Below are positions 17,344 to 25,971 of a stretch of DNA of 44,427 nucleotides, one piece after another. Numbering within the stretch: the stretch's first letter is position 1; every line of letters begins with the position of its first letter. Below the pieces are notes generated by a model. It saw nothing but the letters and a program-made list of their open reading frames with translations. It was not told the DNA's origin and did no database searches. A program made the translations under genes and the position numbers. Source of the DNA: Litoreibacter sp. (lineage in GTDB: Bacteria > Pseudomonadota > Alphaproteobacteria > Rhodobacterales > Rhodobacteraceae); the NCBI GenBank assembly GCA_026710325.1, contig JAPORH010000137.1:1-44427 (forward strand), in the 5' to 3' direction.

Positions 17344-17373
17344 AAAAAAGGCGGCTACCGTCTGGTGCCGCCT
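17344..17373 (-). terminator. Rho-independent terminator downstream of metG
   Basis: On the minus strand, AGGCGGC pairs with GCCGCCT across an 11-base loop, followed by TTTTTC. It lies 43 bases after the stop of the putative micro-ORF and about 190 bases after metG, so it should end that transcript. Confidence 0.85.
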
Positions 17374-17415
17374 GTCTTGCCTAGGGTCGTATCGCCTAAG
17401 TGTTGAGGATGCGCG

Positions 17416-17493
17416 TCACCAATCCACGCACCCGGCTGCCCAGAATGGGCGGGTGTTGGTTTGGTGATCTCGTTCTGACAGCTGTTGCGTCAT
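17416..17493 (-). CDS. Putative 25-residue micro-protein downstream of metG
   Basis: An ATG ORF translating to MTQQLSERDH followed by QTNTRPFWAAGCVDW. It is preceded by an excellent ribosome site, GAGAGGA, 6 bases before the ATG. It lies between the metG stop and a clean terminator, so it should be transcribed. In another frame the same DNA continues as PILGSRVRGLVTRILNT to a TAG, so the longer product might need a frameshift, or the reading may have been disrupted. I know no family for it; it may equally be part of an untranslated 3' region or a small RNA. Confidence 0.4.
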   Translation of the reverse strand: MTQQLSERDHQTNTRPFWAAGCVDW

Positions 17494-17560
17494 TGCGTGT
17501 CCTCTCAAAGGCGGTTGGACCTATCGCTTTTCCCACGTTCAGGCAACTTGAGATTTAGCG

Positions 17561-19270
17561 CTAGTCGCGCGTCCCAGCAAAACGCGCCGCCCAGTCTTCG
17601 CGTTGCTCATCCGTGATCTTGGCGAAAAGTACCTCTGGCACGGTAAATGCGTGTCCTGCAGGCAGCGCGTTGACGGCGGCTTCGACATCGTCGGGCCAGC
17701 TGGTGTCGAGCGTGTTCATGCTCGACAGCATTTTGGCGGCAGCCTCCGGAATGAAGGGCGCAGATAGGACCGCATAGAGGCGGATCAGGTTCAACGCCAG
17801 CCGGATTTGCCCGGCGGCTTTGTCGGGGTCGGTTTTGAAGGTGGACCAGGGCGCCTCCGCCTGCAGATACTCGTTGCCCGCGACCCAGATGCCGCGCAGC
17901 TCGGATGCGGCCTTTCTGATCTCCATGGCGGAAATATGCGTCTCATAGGCGCGGATTTTTGTCGTGAGGTCGGCGATTAACGCGTTTTCGGCCTCTCCGA
18001 ACGCGCCGCCCTCGGGCACGGCCTCTGAAAACTTAGAGCGGCAGAATTTAGTGACACGGGAGACGAAATTGCCCAGCACATCGGCGAGGTCCTTGTTCAC
18101 ACCCGCCTGGAAATTCTCCCAAGTGAACTCGCTATCCGAGTTTTCCGGGGCATGGGAGAGCAGCCACCAGCGCCAATAGTCCGCCGGCAGGATTTCGAGC
18201 GCCTGGTCCTGGAAGATGCCGCGCCCCTGGCTGGTCGAGAATTGCCCGCCGTCATAATTCAGGTAGTTGAAGGATTTGATGTAGTCCACGAGCTTCCAAG
18301 GCTCGCCCGAACCCATGATCGTGGCGGGGAAGGAGAGCGTGTGGAAGGGCACATTGTCCTTGCCCATGAACTGCACATAGCGCACGTCGTCGGCACCCTT
18401 ATCGGTGCGCCACCAGCGTTCCCAATCCCCGCCGGTTTTGTCGGCCCATTCCTTGGTCGCGGCGATATATTCGATGGGGGCGTCGAACCAGACATAGAAG
18501 ACTTTGCCCTCCATGCCGGGCCAATCCTCCGTACCCTTTTTGACCGGCACGCCCCAATCGAGGTCCCTGGTGATGCCGCGATCCTGCAACCCGTCGCCAT
18601 CATGCAGCCACTTCTTGGCGATGGATGTGGTCAGCACGGGCCAATCGGTCTTGCTGTCAATCCATTCATCCAATTGATCCTTCAGCGCCGATTGGCGCAG
18701 ATACAGGTGCTTGGTTTCCCGGACTTCCAGATCGGTGGAGCCGGAAATGGCCGAGCGCGGGTTGATCAGGTCAGTTGGGTCGAGCTGCTTGGTGCAGTTC
18801 TCGCACTGATCCCCGCGCGCGTTCTCATAGCCGCAATTGGGACACGTCCCCTCGATATAGCGGTCGGGCAGGAAGCGGCCATCTGCGTTGGAATAGACCT
18901 GGCTTTCGCTCACCTCTTCGATCAGACCGGCGTCTGCCAATTTGCCAGCAAAATGCTGCGTGAGCACTTGGTTCTGGGGGGAGGATGAGCGGCCGAAATG
19001 ATCAAAGCTCAACCCAAAACCCGCGCCGATTTTGGCCTGCACTTCATGCATTTCCGCGCAGAACTCCGCCACGGGCTTGCCGGCCTTTTTGGCGGCGAGT
19101 TCAGCAGGTGTTCCGTGTTCATCAGTCGCGCAGATGAACATCACCTCGTCACCCCGTGCACGGCAGTAGCGGGCGTAAAGATCCGCGGGCAATTGCGAGC
19201 CCACAAGATTTCCCAAATGCTTGATCCCGTTGATATAGGGAATGGCGGAGGTGATAAGGATACGGGCCAT
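17561..19270 (-). CDS. metG: Methionine--tRNA ligase
   Basis: Class I aminoacyl-tRNA synthetase that charges initiator and elongator tRNA-Met. The N-terminal Rossmann fold starts with [20 protein letters not shown], where HLGN is the HIGH-type signature. The zinc knuckle reads [17 protein letters not shown]. The KMSKS-type loop is replaced by [10 protein letters not shown], as in several MetG subfamilies. The helical anticodon-binding domain fills the C-terminal third. At 569 residues the enzyme lacks the C-terminal tRNA-binding dimerisation domain found in some MetRS. It stands alone; downstream on its strand lie a micro-ORF and a terminator. Confidence 0.96.
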   Translation of the reverse strand: MARILITSAIPYINGIKHLGNLVGSQLPADLYARYCRARGDEVMFICATDEHGTPAELAAKKAGKPVAEFCAEMHEVQAKIGAGFGLSFDHFGRSSSPQNQVLTQHFAGKLADAGLIEEVSESQVYSNADGRFLPDRYIEGTCPNCGYENARGDQCENCTKQLDPTDLINPRSAISGSTDLEVRETKHLYLRQSALKDQLDEWIDSKTDWPVLTTSIAKKWLHDGDGLQDRGITRDLDWGVPVKKGTEDWPGMEGKVFYVWFDAPIEYIAATKEWADKTGGDWERWWRTDKGADDVRYVQFMGKDNVPFHTLSFPATIMGSGEPWKLVDYIKSFNYLNYDGGQFSTSQGRGIFQDQALEILPADYWRWWLLSHAPENSDSEFTWENFQAGVNKDLADVLGNFVSRVTKFCRSKFSEAVPEGGAFGEAENALIADLTTKIRAYETHISAMEIRKAASELRGIWVAGNEYLQAEAPWSTFKTDPDKAAGQIRLALNLIRLYAVLSAPFIPEAAAKMLSSMNTLDTSWPDDVEAAVNALPAGHAFTVPEVLFAKITDEQREDWAARFAGTRD

Positions 19271-19343
19271 AAGACGCGCCTTCGTTGTTGAGGTTTCCCC
19301 CTGTAAACCAAGGCCGCGCGGCTTGCTAGTGTCGGAGCCTCCG

Positions 19344-19370
19344 GCGGGGATATTTTTAAAGCAATGAAGG
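19344..19370 (-). repeat. TTCATTG-type intergenic repeat (copy B)
   Basis: On the minus strand the lead TTCATTGCTTTAAAAATATC is identical over 20 bases to copy A, then CCCGCCGG. It lies upstream of metG and is divergent from copy C, about 120 bases away. The DNA between copies B and C holds no convincing gene. Confidence 0.65.
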
Positions 19371-19489
19371 GCAATCCACCGCCCCGACCCAACCGGATCG
19401 AGGCGGCTTCATCGCTTGCGGCCATCGGCATCCCTGCCTGTACCGCGATTTAGTGGTCGCACGCGTTAGGTAAATGCGCGCTTAATTGT

Positions 19490-19550
19490 CTTCATTGCTT
19501 CACAAATATCCTGGGGGTGAGGCGCGAGAGCGCCGAGGGGGCGAGCCCCC
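19490..19550 (+). repeat. TTCATTG-type intergenic repeat with double hairpin (copy C)
   Basis: The lead CTTCATTGCTTCACAAATAT is followed by CCTGGGGG and hairpins GGCGC-GAGA-GCGCC and GGGGGC-GA-GCCCCC, the same layout as copy A. It lies just beyond the 3' end of the MFS gene. The gap between metG and the MFS gene (312 bp) holds only copies B and C and the DNA between them. Confidence 0.68.
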
Positions 19551-19582
19551 TGCCATCGCGACGCCGATAGGCGGCGCAAATC

Positions 19583-20809
19583 CTAGTCTTTTCGGTCGCG
19601 CTGTCGTTTGAGCAAGCGCCCGATCGTGATCGAGGTGCGCGGCGTGTAAATGTAGGGCGTTTTATCGTCGACCGTTTTACGGACTTTCATGCGGCTTATG
19701 CCAAATAAGATAAGCGCAAAATGTCCGACCGATATGAGCAAAAACAGTGCGGACGGACCGTAAGCATCAATCAAACCAGACGCCAGAAGCGGGGAGGCGA
19801 TCGCGCCGATAGCGTAGAAGAACATCAAAGCTGCAGACAGCTCCACACGCTCTGCGGATGATGCGAAGTCATGGGCATGTGCGGCTGAGACCGAGAATAT
19901 TGGGAAAGTCGTGATGCCAAACAGGATTGCGGCTGCCATCACGGCGGATGTTCCTCCGCCTGCCAAACCAATCGTTACCGCGCAGGAGAGGATCGACGCG
20001 GCAGAGAGCCAGATCAGGACCCAGCGGCGGTCAAATTTGTCGGCCAGCCAACCCGCTGGGTATTGGGCCAACGCGCCGCCCAAGACGAAGGCTGCTAGGA
20101 AATAGCCGATTTCTTCGACACGGAGGCCGACCTCCTGCCCATAGATAGGTCCGACCATCCGAAATGCGCCTGATGTCAGACCGGCCACCATCACGCCTGC
20201 CACGGCCAGTGGCGATTTCGCCCAGCCAAGTTTTGGGCGCAGGCGCGGCGCTTCTGGGGTGCTCGGTTGTGACGCTTTGGTCAGGGTGAGCGGCAGGATC
20301 GAGGCGCAGCATAAAAGCGCCAGCAGGTTGTAAGACACGTAAGAGGCCGGTTCCAAGATGCCAATCATCAGTTGCGCAACCAGCGATGCGCCCATATCGG
20401 CAATCCGGTAGGTGCCCATGGCGCGTCCGCGTGTCTCATTCGTGACCTTTGCGTTCAGCCAGGCCTCGATCACCGTGTAGCAGCCCGCCACGCACAGGCC
20501 TGAGGCCACACGCATCGCCGCCCAGGCATAGGGGTTGATCACCAACATATGGGCCAAAAGCCCGATGGCCCCCATGGCGGTAAAAGCGGCGAAGGCGCGG
20601 GAATGCCCGACCGAACCCATCAACCGGGGCGCCCACCAGCAGCCGACGAAGAAGCCCACAAAATGGGCGGAGCCGAGAAGACCGACCTGTGCCGTCGAGA
20701 AATCAAGCGCGAGGCCCGACAGCGCGTCGAGAGGGCCGACGCCACCCGAGCTCAGCTGCAACAATATGACAGACAGGAACAGGGCGGCGAAGGAGATGAG
20801 CATGCGCAT
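19583..20809 (-). CDS. MFS transporter
   Basis: Major facilitator superfamily permease of 408 residues with about 12 hydrophobic helices. The helix 2-3 loop contains APRLMGSVGHSRAF, and the equivalent loop in the second half is ADKFDRRWVL, the pseudo-symmetric MFS signature. The segment VASGLCVAGCYTVIEAWLNAKVTNETRGRAMGTYRI resembles YcaD-type carriers; the substrate is unknown. It lies 75 bp downstream of the YceI gene on the same strand and may be cotranscribed. The C-terminal tail is short, basic and cytoplasmic. Confidence 0.9.
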   Translation of the reverse strand: MRMLISFAALFLSVILLQLSSGGVGPLDALSGLALDFSTAQVGLLGSAHFVGFFVGCWWAPRLMGSVGHSRAFAAFTAMGAIGLLAHMLVINPYAWAAMRVASGLCVAGCYTVIEAWLNAKVTNETRGRAMGTYRIADMGASLVAQLMIGILEPASYVSYNLLALLCCASILPLTLTKASQPSTPEAPRLRPKLGWAKSPLAVAGVMVAGLTSGAFRMVGPIYGQEVGLRVEEIGYFLAAFVLGGALAQYPAGWLADKFDRRWVLIWLSAASILSCAVTIGLAGGGTSAVMAAAILFGITTFPIFSVSAAHAHDFASSAERVELSAALMFFYAIGAIASPLLASGLIDAYGPSALFLLISVGHFALILFGISRMKVRKTVDDKTPYIYTPRTSITIGRLLKRQRDRKD

Positions 20810-20884
20810 GGTGCCACTGAGAGCACGCGCAGGTCGACGCTACTGTCGGGTTTTCGACCTAGCTGCGTCGAATTTGACCTTTTG

Positions 20885-21460
20885 CTATCTTTTTACGCGC
20901 GCGACGATGTCGAGCTTGATCGTGTCATCCACCAGCTTGGGGTAGCCGTTCACTCCGAAGGCTTTCCGGCTCAGTGTGCCGTTCAGTCGAAAGCTTAGGC
21001 GCGACAGGTCACTTGGGTCGGTGCCGCGTTGGCGGAACAGCGCTGCGTTTAATGTGACGGGGCGCGTGACCCCACGAATGGTCAGGTTGCCGTCGATCTT
21101 TGCCCCATCTGAGAGCCGGCCAGAGCCGTTCAAACGCACCCGGGTTGATGTGAAGCGGATCGTGGGATAGGCCTTCGCGTTTAAAACGCTGGCCCCTTTC
21201 AATGCTTCGGTGGCGAAGAAAAATCCCGTCTTGGCACGGCGCACATCGACCGTGACATCAACGCGGGAGCGGGTCAGGTTTTGCAGGTCAATTGCGATGT
21301 CGGAGGTAGCCACAGGCATGTCGCCACGCGCCTCGGCATTGTTCAATGTGAACACAAATCCGACCTGAGATTTGTCGGGCTCCAATGCATAAGCTGTCGG
21401 GGCGGCGAGCAGGGCGGCAGGCAACAAGAGAGCGGTGATGAGAGCGAGTATTCTGAGCAT
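20885..21460 (-). CDS. YceI family periplasmic lipid-binding protein
   Basis: A 191-residue secreted protein with a lipocalin-like beta-barrel that in homologues binds polyisoprenoids. The signal peptide is MLRILALITALLLPAALLAA, and the mature part starts near YALEPDKSQVGFVF. Typical YceI strands are VDVTVDVRRAKTGFFFATEA, AYPTIRFTSTRVR, DGNLTIRGVTRPVTLNA and NGYPKLVDDTIKLDIVARVKR. A TTG seven codons upstream is open, but the ATG with AAGGA eight bases before it is the better start. An MFS gene follows downstream. Confidence 0.9.
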   Translation of the reverse strand: MLRILALITALLLPAALLAAPTAYALEPDKSQVGFVFTLNNAEARGDMPVATSDIAIDLQNLTRSRVDVTVDVRRAKTGFFFATEALKGASVLNAKAYPTIRFTSTRVRLNGSGRLSDGAKIDGNLTIRGVTRPVTLNAALFRQRGTDPSDLSRLSFRLNGTLSRKAFGVNGYPKLVDDTIKLDIVARVKR

Positions 21461-21613
21461 AGGAAGGATCCTTTGAAACAAGATGATAGCCTCAAAACAC
21501 TGACCCTCTAGCGTTTATGCGTTCACGCCAGATCACCGATGCGTGCTTGCCCTCGCTGTCAGAGCCGTTAGCTTGGCGGCGAACGACCCTCCCATTCAGA
21601 AAGTCCGTGAGAC

Positions 21614-22654
21614 ATGAAAACAATTCCGCTTGGCCAAACCGATATTCAAGTTTCCCAACTTTGCCTGGGCTCGATGACCTGGGGGACGCAGACCTCGGAA
21701 GCGGGCGGGCATGCGCAGATGGACATGGCGCTCGAGGCGGGGATCAATTTCATCGACACGGCGGAGGCTTATCCGGTTAATCCGATGAACAAGGAAAATG
21801 CGGGCAAGACCGAAGCCATTATCGGCAACTGGTTTGAGGCGCGTGGCAATCGCGACCAGGTGGTGTTGGCCACCAAATGCGCGGGTGCGGGGAATTACAT
21901 TCGGGACGGGGAGGAGATTTCGGGCCGTGTCATCCATGAGGCCATAGACGGCTCGCTGAAGCGGCTCAAGACCGATTATATCGACCTCTACCAGCTGCAT
22001 TGGCCCAACCGGGGCAGCTACATGTTCCGCCAAAACTGGACCTATGACCCGTCCAAGCAAGACAAGGCCAAGACGCGGACGCATATGGAGGACGTGCTGG
22101 GCGCGTTGCAAAAAGAGGTCGAGCGGGGCCGCATTCGCGCCTTTGGGCTCAGCAATGAAAGCGCCTGGGGAACCTGCCAATGGCTCGACGTGGCCGAGAA
22201 AATGGGCGGGCCGCGGGTGGAGACGATCCAGAACGAATACTCGCTCATGTGCCGCATGTATGACACCGATCTGGGCGAGCTGGGCCATAATGAACAGATC
22301 ACGCTCTTGGCGTTTTCGCCCTTAGCCACAGGGCTTTTGACTGGGAAGTATCAGGGCGGGGCGGTGCCCGAAGGTTCCCGCGCCTCCATCGGGCCAACGC
22401 TTGGCGGTCGCATGTCCGAGCGCGCGCTTCCGGGCGCGCAGGTCTATCTGGATGTGGCGGAGAAACACGGGCTGGACCCGGTGCATATGTCGTTGGCCTT
22501 CTGCAACCAACGCCCCTTCCCGGTCTCCCCGATCTTTGGGGCCACGACGTCGGAGCAGCTCAAGCACATCATCGACGGCAAGGACCTGGTCTTGAGCCAG
22601 GAGGTGCTGGAGGATTTGGATGCGGCCAACCGGTCCTTCCCGATGCCTTATTGA
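21614..22654 (+). CDS. Aldo/keto reductase (Tas-like)
   Basis: NADPH-dependent oxidoreductase with a TIM-barrel fold, 346 residues. The catalytic tetrad is visible: Asp48 (NFIDTAEAY), Tyr53, Lys88 (LATKCAG) and His129 (LYQLHWPN). LLAFSPLATGLLTGKYQGG and the FGATTSEQLKHII cofactor region follow. The long insertion after His129 (NRGSYMFRQNWTYDPSKQ) is typical of the Tas subgroup. The physiological substrate is unknown. The stop overlaps the start of the next gene (TGATG), so the two are translationally coupled. Confidence 0.93.
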   Translation: MKTIPLGQTDIQVSQLCLGSMTWGTQTSEAGGHAQMDMALEAGINFIDTAEAYPVNPMNKENAGKTEAIIGNWFEARGNRDQVVLATKCAGAGNYIRDGEEISGRVIHEAIDGSLKRLKTDYIDLYQLHWPNRGSYMFRQNWTYDPSKQDKAKTRTHMEDVLGALQKEVERGRIRAFGLSNESAWGTCQWLDVAEKMGGPRVETIQNEYSLMCRMYDTDLGELGHNEQITLLAFSPLATGLLTGKYQGGAVPEGSRASIGPTLGGRMSERALPGAQVYLDVAEKHGLDPVHMSLAFCNQRPFPVSPIFGATTSEQLKHIIDGKDLVLSQEVLEDLDAANRSFPMPY

Positions 22655-23097
22655 TGGACATCCGCCCGGCGAGGGCCTCCGATTTGGACGCCATCCGTGC
22701 CTGCGCGGAGGCGGCCTACGCACCTTATGTCGACAGGATCGGGCGCAAACCTGCGCCGATGATCGCGGATTTTGGGGCGTATATCAGCGCTGGCCAGGTG
22801 CATGTTGCCGTCTCAGAGACGGGCGTTCTGGGCTACATCATCTTCTTCATGCGCGAGGACGCGATGTTTTTGGAAAACGTCGCCGTGCTGCCTGAAGCGC
22901 ATGGCCGCGGTGTGGGCAGGGCGCTCATCGCGTTTTGCGAGGCCGAAGCGCGGTCGGCCGGGGCACAGCGTGTCGCGCTCTATACCAACGCGAAAATGGT
23001 CGAAAACCTCGCGCTTTATCCGCGTCTTGGCTACCGCGAGTTGGACCGTCGGTGCGAGGACGGGTTCGACCGGGTGTTTTTTGAGAAGCAGCTTTGA
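22654..23097 (+). CDS. GNAT family N-acetyltransferase
   Basis: Acetyl-CoA-dependent acetyltransferase of 147 residues. The fold can be followed through MDIRPARASDLDAIRACAEA, the LENVAVLPEAHGRGVGRALI strand with the acetyl-CoA-binding R/Q-x-x-G-x-G/A motif (RGVGRA), and the final ALYPRLGYRELDRR motif. The acceptor substrate is unknown. The ATG overlapping the stop of the aldo/keto reductase was preferred to a TTG one codon earlier. Confidence 0.88.
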   Translation: MDIRPARASDLDAIRACAEAAYAPYVDRIGRKPAPMIADFGAYISAGQVHVAVSETGVLGYIIFFMREDAMFLENVAVLPEAHGRGVGRALIAFCEAEARSAGAQRVALYTNAKMVENLALYPRLGYRELDRRCEDGFDRVFFEKQL

Positions 23098-23101
23098 GCG
23101 T

Positions 23102-24055
23102 TTACTGAAGTTTCGGTAGCGGCGTCCGGCGCGCAGCGTCGACGGCTTGGTCAAGAAATTGGACGTAGCGGGACATAGAAGCAAGAAGCTCTTTCATGGG
23201 CGGGCCGCACTCCCATCGGGGTTTGAAAACAGTGCAGTCGGCGGTGTCCCATTCAGTATCGTGCCAGCTGAACTGGATCAGCTCTTGGACGTGGAGCGTT
23301 TTGAGCCCTTGATCCTCGGCAAAGCTGATCGTCTGCATCTCGCACCTGTCATTGCAGAGCAGGATGACATGGCGCCCTTGAAACATCCGCGCCTTCGAAA
23401 GGTAGATGCGTGCGCCGCCTGTTTGCAGTTCTGGGTCGAATAGGTCAAACTCCGCCGTCGCGGGCAGCAAGAGCGGTCGGCGCGAGGCATAGGTGGGCTT
23501 TGGGTCCGTTTCGCGGAAATGCCTTGGTCCCAAAAGCTCAAGATAGACATTGTTTCGACCGGGCTCTGCGGCGCTAAGCCGCCCGCCATAGATGATGGCA
23601 AAGTCCTCCCACCTTGTGAATGGGGAGGATTTTGCGCCGCATTGGACCCAATAAGGCTGGGCTATATGGCCAAGCGCTGCGCCACGGACCACCTTGCCAT
23701 CGATGTATTCCGTCTGGTCATAACTGTCGCTTGTGAGCCAGCACCCGCCTTCTCTGCGGGGCTGTATCCGGTGGATAAAGCTTAGCGTGTCGCCGCCGAT
23801 CTCTTTAACAACGCGGCCTTCAGGAATGTCGGCGCAGTCGTATTTTGTGCAGAAGGCCTTCCATTTCTCGGCTTTGCTGCGCAATTTCTCTGCGCGTTCG
23901 GCGGCAATTCTCTCGGAGCGGGAGGGACGGTTCGCAACGTCTGCGACGACGCTAGAGACTTTGAAGAGGCCGTAAGCGGCAAAGCCAACCCCGACGACCG
24001 TGGACAAAACCGCGACGGTTAAGAATGCGCCCAGAAGGTATTTGAGCAAAGGCAT
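23102..24055 (-). CDS. Membrane-anchored protein of unknown function
   Basis: I do not recognise this 317-residue protein. Residues about 6-32 form one N-terminal hydrophobic helix (YLLGAFLTVAVLSTVVGVGF). A basic, probably coiled-coil stretch follows (SRSERIAAERAEKLRSKAEK). The large C-terminal part would be periplasmic if the anchor is of type II. It has paired Cys residues (FCTKYDCAD, LCNDRCEM, ADCTVFKPRWECG) that could form disulfides. It is convergent with the GNAT gene, 4 bases apart, and divergent from the carnitine-type operon. Length and codon use look genuine. Confidence 0.75.
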   Translation of the reverse strand: MPLLKYLLGAFLTVAVLSTVVGVGFAAYGLFKVSSVVADVANRPSRSERIAAERAEKLRSKAEKWKAFCTKYDCADIPEGRVVKEIGGDTLSFIHRIQPRREGGCWLTSDSYDQTEYIDGKVVRGAALGHIAQPYWVQCGAKSSPFTRWEDFAIIYGGRLSAAEPGRNNVYLELLGPRHFRETDPKPTYASRRPLLLPATAEFDLFDPELQTGGARIYLSKARMFQGRHVILLCNDRCEMQTISFAEDQGLKTLHVQELIQFSWHDTEWDTADCTVFKPRWECGPPMKELLASMSRYVQFLDQAVDAARRTPLPKLQ

Positions 24056-24262
24056 TAAGCGCTCATAGATTATTCAAAATGGTCTTGGGCGCAGTTTAGT
24101 GGGCCAATCAGGCGTAAATTTGACGTCAGCACTTTAGTCGCAAGAGCACGTATTCCCTTGGCAACAGTGACGAAGTCGCTTTTCGCCCAAGCCCGGCGAA
24201 AACGTACTTGCGCCGCCTTCGCGAAACTGGCCCTGTCTGCGAAAAGCTTACGGGAGGGCGCT

Positions 24263-25171
24263 ATGCCACTGACCATGAACCGGGACGTTTTCATCACTTG
24301 CGCCGTGACGGGCTCGGGGGGCACGCAGGATCGCTCTCCGCATGTGCCGCGCTCGCCCAAGGAGATTGCCGACAGCGCCATCGCGGCGGCCAAGGCGGGG
24401 GCCGCGATTGTGCATTGCCACGTGCGCGACCCGGAGACAGGGGTGCCGTCGCGCAAGCTGGAATATTACCGCGAAGTCACTGACCGCATTCGGGATGCGG
24501 AAGTGGATGTGGTGCTGAACCTGACGGCGGGCATGGGGGGCGATATCGTCTTCGGCTCGGCCTCGCAGCCTTTCCCGGTGGCCGAGGGCACGGACATGAT
24601 CGGCGCGGAGGAGCGCGTAGCCCATGTCGCCGAATGCCTGCCGGAGATTTGCACGCTTGATTGCGGGACAATGAATTTCGCTGAGGCCGATTACGTGATG
24701 ACCAACACGCCCGGCATGCTGACCGCGATGGGCACCATGATGACCGAGCTGGGCGTGAAGCCGGAGATCGAGGCGTTCGACACGGGCCATCTGTGGTACG
24801 CCAAGCAGCTGGTCAAAGACGGTGTTTTGGATAGCTCCGCGCTGGTGCAGCTTTGTATGGGCGTGCCCTGGGGCGCGCCCAATGACCTGAACACCTTCAT
24901 GGCGATGGTGAACAATGTGCCCGACGACTGGACCTGGTCCGCTTTCTCGCTGGGCCGCGACCAGATGCCATATGCGGCGCAAGCCGTGCTGGCGGGCGGC
25001 AATGTGCGCGTGGGGCTGGAGGACAACCTGATGCTCGACCGCGGCGTTCTGGCGACCAATGAGGCGCTGGTGGCACGCTCGGTTGAGATCATCGAGCGGC
25101 TAGGTGCCAACATCATGGGACCCGACGCTGTGCGGGAGAAGCTGGGGCTGGTTAAGCGGGCGCCGAAGTGA
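24263..25171 (+). CDS. BKACE family enzyme (DUF849), probable 3-dehydrocarnitine cleavage enzyme
   Basis: Beta-keto acid cleavage enzyme of 302 residues. It condenses a beta-keto acid with acetyl-CoA and splits off acetoacetate, using a zinc-bound TIM barrel. The N-terminal CAVTGSGGTQDRSPHVPRSP and the metal-binding His51-x-His53 in IVHCHVRDPETG are diagnostic. The frame is open 35 codons upstream, but the ATG preceded by GGGAGGG fits the family start. A carnitine dehydrogenase-thioesterase fusion lies three genes downstream, so the likely substrate is 3-dehydrocarnitine (CdhC role), giving betainyl-CoA and acetoacetate. Family assignment is strong; the substrate is inferred from context. Confidence 0.92.
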   Translation: MPLTMNRDVFITCAVTGSGGTQDRSPHVPRSPKEIADSAIAAAKAGAAIVHCHVRDPETGVPSRKLEYYREVTDRIRDAEVDVVLNLTAGMGGDIVFGSASQPFPVAEGTDMIGAEERVAHVAECLPEICTLDCGTMNFAEADYVMTNTPGMLTAMGTMMTELGVKPEIEAFDTGHLWYAKQLVKDGVLDSSALVQLCMGVPWGAPNDLNTFMAMVNNVPDDWTWSAFSLGRDQMPYAAQAVLAGGNVRVGLEDNLMLDRGVLATNEALVARSVEIIERLGANIMGPDAVREKLGLVKRAPK

Positions 25172-25692
25172 GGGGTTTTGCGCTAGTTGCATTGCTGGCG
25201 GTGGCGGGTTGCGCCTCCGTCGTGCCGCCGAGCTACCGGGATCAAAGCGTCACGATCTCCTCCAAAGCGGCATTTGACGCGCAGGCCTATGCGGGGCTGT
25301 GGTACGAGATTGCGAGCTTCCCGACCCCGTTTCAGGAGGGCTGCACCCGCACGCAAGCCAACTATTTTCCGCTCACTCCAGGGCCAGGCTACCGCGTCGT
25401 GAACACCTGTGAGGTGGATGGCGTGCAGAAGGATATCGAAGGCTTTGCGACGCCCGATGGGCCGGGGCGGCTTTTGGTCAAATTCGACGGCGTGCCTTTC
25501 GTCAAAGCACCTTATTGGGTGCTCTGGGTCGACGCGGATTATGAGACGGCCGTGGTGGGGACCCCATCGGGCCGGGGCGGCTGGATCCTGAGCCGAACAC
25601 CTGACATTCGTGACGACAAGCTGACCGCCGCCCGCCAGATTTTGCAGTTCAACGGCTACGACCTGAGCGCGCTGAGGACGACGCCGCAATGA
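25168..25692 (+). CDS. Blc-type lipocalin lipoprotein
   Basis: Outer-membrane-type bacterial lipocalin of 174 residues. The signal peptide ends in a lipobox, LAVAGC, with Cys15 as the lipidated residue. The lipocalin signature is AYAGLWYEIASFPTPFQEGC, and later strands include VVNTCEVDG and APYWVLWVDADYETAVVG. Blc proteins bind fatty acids or lysophospholipids. The start is GTG overlapping the BKACE stop. Its place inside a carnitine-type operon is unusual and hints at a link to acylcarnitine or membrane lipid handling, which is inference. Confidence 0.88.
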   Translation: MRGFALVALLAVAGCASVVPPSYRDQSVTISSKAAFDAQAYAGLWYEIASFPTPFQEGCTRTQANYFPLTPGPGYRVVNTCEVDGVQKDIEGFATPDGPGRLLVKFDGVPFVKAPYWVLWVDADYETAVVGTPSGRGGWILSRTPDIRDDKLTAARQILQFNGYDLSALRTTPQ

Positions 25693-25970
25693 TGATCGTC
25701 ATCCTGCTGCTGGTGGCGATGGGCCTTGCTTTCCTGATGTCTGTTTTTGGCGGACGGTTTGACATACGAAAACCTGCAATTTGGCTTACAGGTCTGGGTG
25801 TCGCTGGTGCTGTGTTTTTCGTGATCGCCGTCGGACTGTCTGATAATGGGCCCTTCGCCATCATGGCTATCCTTGGCACGCTTATCAGCCTTGTCTCAAT
25901 GTTTGGGCTGCTGAGCTTGGTGATACTCTGGGCCTACCGCCGCTGGAGCGGCTTTTATGAGGAGCGGTGA
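25689..25970 (+). CDS. Small membrane protein of unknown function
   Basis: A 93-residue protein with three probable transmembrane helices: residues about 2-20 (MIVILLLVAMGLAFLMSVF), 31-50 and 57-83 (MAILGTLISLVSMFGLLSLV). It starts with ATG overlapping the lipocalin stop, and its stop overlaps nothing: the dehydrogenase start follows directly after it. I recognise no family. The tight spacing shows that it belongs to the operon. Confidence 0.7.
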   Translation: MMIVILLLVAMGLAFLMSVFGGRFDIRKPAIWLTGLGVAGAVFFVIAVGLSDNGPFAIMAILGTLISLVSMFGLLSLVILWAYRRWSGFYEER

Positions 25971-25971
25971 G

